Below the pieces are notes generated by a model. That model searched no databases and was not told where the DNA came from. It saw nothing but the letters and a program-made list of their open reading frames with translations. DNA of 64,000 nt from assembly GCF_017916475.1 (NCBI RefSeq), contig NZ_JAFMTB010000001.1:1264849-1328848 (forward strand). The letters run 5' to 3'. The stretch is from Patulibacter sp. SYSU D01012. Lineage in GTDB: Bacteria > Actinomycetota > Thermoleophilia > Solirubrobacterales > Solirubrobacteraceae. Position 1 is the stretch's first letter. Each line of letters starts with the position of its first letter. Both the position numbers and the translations under genes were made by a program. Of this stretch, positions 61,184 through 64,000 are shown piece after piece.

Positions 61184-63547
61184 TCAGCGCGTGGCGAGCA
61201 GCAGCCCGAGGAGCACGCGCTCGCCGCCGTCGGACTGCCGGCGGAACGCGGGGGACAGGCCGACGCTGAGGACGTGCCCGGCCCCGGCGGCCTCGTCGAC
61301 GACGAGCGGCCGGCCCGCCAGGCCGTCGGCCGCGGCGACCGGACCGGACGGCGCCAGGCGCGCGCCGGCCGCGGCGCGCAGCGGCACGGCCGCCCCGGCG
61401 GGCGCGGTCAGCCGCGGCTCGCCGGCGACGACGACGGAGACGTCGCCGGCCAGCGCGGCGCCGACCGGGTCGTCGCCCGCGCGCGCCACGATCGAGACGC
61501 CCTGCGAGGACGGCGGGTCCACCGTCTCCACCCGCGTGATCCCGGCCTCGCGCGCCGTCGCGATCCCCTCCGTCCCGAGCGCCAGCACCGTCCCGCCGCG
61601 ACGCGCGAAGGCCGCTACGGCGGCGGCCGCGCGCGGCGTCAGCACCCCGCCGGGGACGTCGCCCGGCCCGAGCAGCAGGTGCGTGGTGCCGGTCGGCACG
61701 CCGTCCTCGAGCGTCGCCGGGGCCAGCTCGTACGTCACGACGCCCGCGGCGCGCAGCGCGCCCGTGACCCAGCCGGCGGGGCGGTCGCGGACCGGCAGCC
61801 GCGCCGGCGTGCCCGTCATCGCCGGCGTGGGGTCGGGCAGCAGCGCGACCCGCGGCGTGGGCACCGCCCGCGCGCCGTCCCCGGGCGCGCCGCCCGCGGG
61901 GCGCAGCGCGACGCCCGCGTGCGCCGCCTGGCGCGCGCCGGCCGGATCCACCGTCGCCCGCAGCGTGCCGCCCGGCGTGCGCGCCACCGGCAGGCCGGCC
62001 GCAAGTAGGCCCAACGCCAGGCGATCCGCCGCGGCGCTGTCGCCCGCGAAGGCCACGGTGCGCCCGGCGCCGACCGCCACCGGCCGCCGGGCGCCCTCCG
62101 TGGTCAGCCGGCCCGCGGGCACCCGCCGCAGCAGGACGTCGGCGCGCAGGCCGGCCAGCCGCGGCATCGACCACGTGTCGGCGTCGCCCGCGGCCGCCCC
62201 GGCCTCGTCGGCGTCGCGGCCCAGCAGGGCGCCCGCCCAGCGGCCGAGCGGCTGGTCGGCGGGCACGACGAGCGTCCCGGCGGGCAGGACGGCGGCGTGC
62301 GGGCCCGCCGGGCCGAGCGGGTCGATCCGCACGCGCGTCGCCGCGCGCAGGGACCGCACCCGCACCCCGTCGGCCCGCAGCCGCGCGGCGAGCGTCCACG
62401 CGTCGGCGGCGTGCGCGTCGGTGCGCAGCGTCCAGCCGTAGGCCCGACCGCCGGCCGCGTCCCGGCCGGCGCGTCCGGCGGCCACGGCGTCCGCGAAGCC
62501 CCGCGCCCACGCCCGGACGACGGTGGTGCGGTGGTCCGCGACGGCCGCGAGCGTCGCCCGCAGCGCGGTCGCGTGGCGGCGCGTCTTCTCCGCCAGCGGC
62601 AGGTCGGACCCCTGCTCGTACGTCATCCCGCCCGCGCCGAAGAGCAGGCTCGTGGCCGAGTCCGCGTAGCCGGGGTAGAGCAGGTCGTAGCCGGCGTGGT
62701 GCGTCGTGCGGACGCCCCGCGCGAGCAGCGCCCGGTCGACGGCGCGGCGGACGAGGCCGTCGGCGATCCCGCGCGCCGCCCGCGGCAGGCCGGCGACGAC
62801 CGGGCGGGCGTACGGCGGGGCGAAGTAGCCCGTCCCCGTCTGCTCGTGCGCGTCGACCGCCACGGTCGGCGGCAGGCGACGGAGCACGGCCAGGCGCGCC
62901 CGGGTCTCGGGCTGGCTCGCCGCGAACCAGTCCCGGTTCAGGTCGACGTCGGCGGCGTTCGTGCGGGTGCGGCGGGCGCGGCCGTCGGGGTTCTGGTCGG
63001 GGACGACGACCGTGGTGGTGCCGTGCAGGATCCGACGGGTGCCGCAGTCCTCGCCGCTCGAGAGCCGCGAGAGCAGCGCGAGCGCCGCGGTCGTCCCCGA
63101 GGGCTCGTTCGCGTGGACGCCCGCGCCGATCCAGACCAGGGCGGGGCGCCGCGCCACCCGGGCGACGGCGCGCGGGCCGGTCGCGCCGGCGCGGACGGCC
63201 CGCGCCGCCGCCGAGGCGGCCCGTACCGCCGTCGGGGTGAGCGCCCGCGGGTCGCCGACGAGCGCCCAGCGCAGCGGCCGGCCCTCGGGCGTGCGGCCGG
63301 CGACGGCGGTCGTGATCCGCGGCGAGGCCCGGTCGAGCGCCAGCAGCAGCCGGTCGGCCTCGGCGGGGGAGAGGGGGGCGTCCGTCAGGCCGCGCCCGAT
63401 CACGGACGCGGCCGACGGGGCCGGGCGGGCGCCCGGCACGACCGGGCAGGCCGGGGCGGCGGCGCTGGCTGGGGCCGCGGCGACGCCGGCGAGCACCAGG
63501 CCCGCCAGCGCGCACGCCGATGCCCGTCGCCGGGGCGCCTGGCCCAC
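61184..63547 (-). CDS. Secreted M14 family zinc carboxypeptidase
   Basis: A 787-aa protein with signal peptide (ACALAGLVLAGVAAAPASAA). The carboxypeptidase domain (about 75-340) has zinc ligands His145 and Glu148 (HANE), His234 (DAHEQ), DLNRD (Arg205) and catalytic Glu311 (TYEQGSD). The remaining about 450 residues form an extension with repeated beta segments (GTLVVPADQPLGRWAGALLG) and a class I glutamine-amidotransferase-like end. GTG start. Likely cell-wall or extracellular peptide hydrolysis. Confidence 0.9.
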   Translation of the reverse strand: MGQAPRRRASACALAGLVLAGVAAAPASAAAPACPVVPGARPAPSAASVIGRGLTDAPLSPAEADRLLLALDRASPRITTAVAGRTPEGRPLRWALVGDPRALTPTAVRAASAAARAVRAGATGPRAVARVARRPALVWIGAGVHANEPSGTTAALALLSRLSSGEDCGTRRILHGTTTVVVPDQNPDGRARRTRTNAADVDLNRDWFAASQPETRARLAVLRRLPPTVAVDAHEQTGTGYFAPPYARPVVAGLPRAARGIADGLVRRAVDRALLARGVRTTHHAGYDLLYPGYADSATSLLFGAGGMTYEQGSDLPLAEKTRRHATALRATLAAVADHRTTVVRAWARGFADAVAAGRAGRDAAGGRAYGWTLRTDAHAADAWTLAARLRADGVRVRSLRAATRVRIDPLGPAGPHAAVLPAGTLVVPADQPLGRWAGALLGRDADEAGAAAGDADTWSMPRLAGLRADVLLRRVPAGRLTTEGARRPVAVGAGRTVAFAGDSAAADRLALGLLAAGLPVARTPGGTLRATVDPAGARQAAHAGVALRPAGGAPGDGARAVPTPRVALLPDPTPAMTGTPARLPVRDRPAGWVTGALRAAGVVTYELAPATLEDGVPTGTTHLLLGPGDVPGGVLTPRAAAAVAAFARRGGTVLALGTEGIATAREAGITRVETVDPPSSQGVSIVARAGDDPVGAALAGDVSVVVAGEPRLTAPAGAAVPLRAAAGARLAPSGPVAAADGLAGRPLVVDEAAGAGHVLSVGLSPAFRRQSDGGERVLLGLLLATR

Positions 63548-63557
63548 CGCGGGCCGC

Positions 63558-63971
63558 TCAGCCCAGGCGGTTCTCGGGCTGCAGCAGCCCGTCCTGCGGC
63601 GCGGCGGGGGTGCCGGCGTCCTCCTGCGCGTCGGCCGGGGCGGCCGCGGCGGCGCCCTCCGCGCCGACCAGGCCCTGCAGCTCGCCGCTCTCGTACATCT
63701 CCATCACGATGTCGCAGCCGCCCACGAGCTCGCCGCGGACGAAGAGCTGCGGGATCGTCGGCCACTGCGACAGCGCCGACAGCTCCTGGCGGATGCGCGG
63801 GTCGGGCAGGATGTCGACGCTCGCGAACGGCACGTCGAGCGCCTGCATCACGCCGACCGTGCGGGCGGAGAAGCCGCACGCCGGCTGCTGCGGCGTGCCC
63901 TTCATGAAGAGGATGATCTCGTTGTCCTTGATGGCGTCGCTGATCGCGTCGCGGAGCTCGTTGTCGCTCAT
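63558..63971 (-). CDS. grxD: Monothiol glutaredoxin, Grx4/GrxD family
   Basis: A 137-aa protein with the CGFS active site (Cys32), FMKGTPQQP, WPTIPQLFVRGELVGGCDI, and a Pro/Ala C-terminal tail (about 100-137) not typical of the family. Grx4 proteins carry or sense Fe-S clusters. GAAGGA precedes the ATG. It overlaps no gene; the M14 peptidase starts 11 bases downstream. Confidence 0.95.
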   Translation of the reverse strand: MSDNELRDAISDAIKDNEIILFMKGTPQQPACGFSARTVGVMQALDVPFASVDILPDPRIRQELSALSQWPTIPQLFVRGELVGGCDIVMEMYESGELQGLVGAEGAAAAAPADAQEDAGTPAAPQDGLLQPENRLG

Positions 63972-64000
63972 GCTGGAGTCCTTCAGGACGGGGTCTTGGT

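Overview
The window is very GC-rich (third codon positions are almost always G or C, GTG and occasional TTG starts are common, and non-coding DNA stays open in most frames). Together with actinobacterial families (DUF4235, holin-like and DUF3618 membrane proteins in one operon, two acyl-CoA dehydrogenases, a class III CoA-transferase, a NERD protein, TrpB2, CGNR regulator), this suggests a chromosomal segment of a high-GC actinobacterium, probably class Thermoleophilia (Solirubrobacterales). That placement is an inference from gene content. No rRNA, tRNA, IS element, prophage or CRISPR array was found.

Layout. 0-10 kb: plsC between two tandem-repeat arrays; a secreted beta-propeller/RTX protein; an SDR; an MBL-like protein; a divergent CGNR regulator/FAD-monooxygenase pair sharing a palindrome; two coupled acyl-CoA dehydrogenases. 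10-18 kb: a complete bacteriocin-like locus. It has two double-glycine precursors, each with its own palindrome-bearing promoter and hairpin terminator, and a small membrane protein. Upstream is an overlapping operon encoding a C39 peptidase-ABC exporter, a short membrane-fusion protein, a LuxR-type regulator, an ABC-2 transporter and a small soluble protein. 18-26.7 kb: NERD protein, HD alarmone-hydrolase-like protein, sirtuin, SGNH hydrolase, two paralogous secreted CAP proteins, CapA-like protein. 26.7-35.8 kb: a PD-(D/E)XK nuclease divergent from a 2,069-aa DUF4011/helicase/restriction-endonuclease-like/DUF3320 protein, followed by RmuC. This looks like a defence or DNA-repair island. 36-51 kb: TrpB2, MarR-NmrA operon, MFS, a dihydroxyacetone kinase with inverted L-K domain order, ChaB, GDPD, patatin, ThpR, dienelactone hydrolase. 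51-55.3 kb: a ParA operon, then about 2.5 kb of extremely GC-rich DNA with no convincing gene. 55-64 kb: CoA-transferase-MerR operon, nitrilase-TetR operon with a perfect operator, the DUF4235-holin-DUF3618 membrane operon, DegV, M14 carboxypeptidase and a monothiol glutaredoxin.

Many genes (about 16 here) have a TAnnnT-like -10 hexamer only 6-8 nt before the start codon with no room for a Shine-Dalgarno sequence, which suggests widespread leaderless transcription. Within operons, genes are typically joined by ATGA, GTGA or TGATG overlaps. These two patterns were used to choose several start codons.
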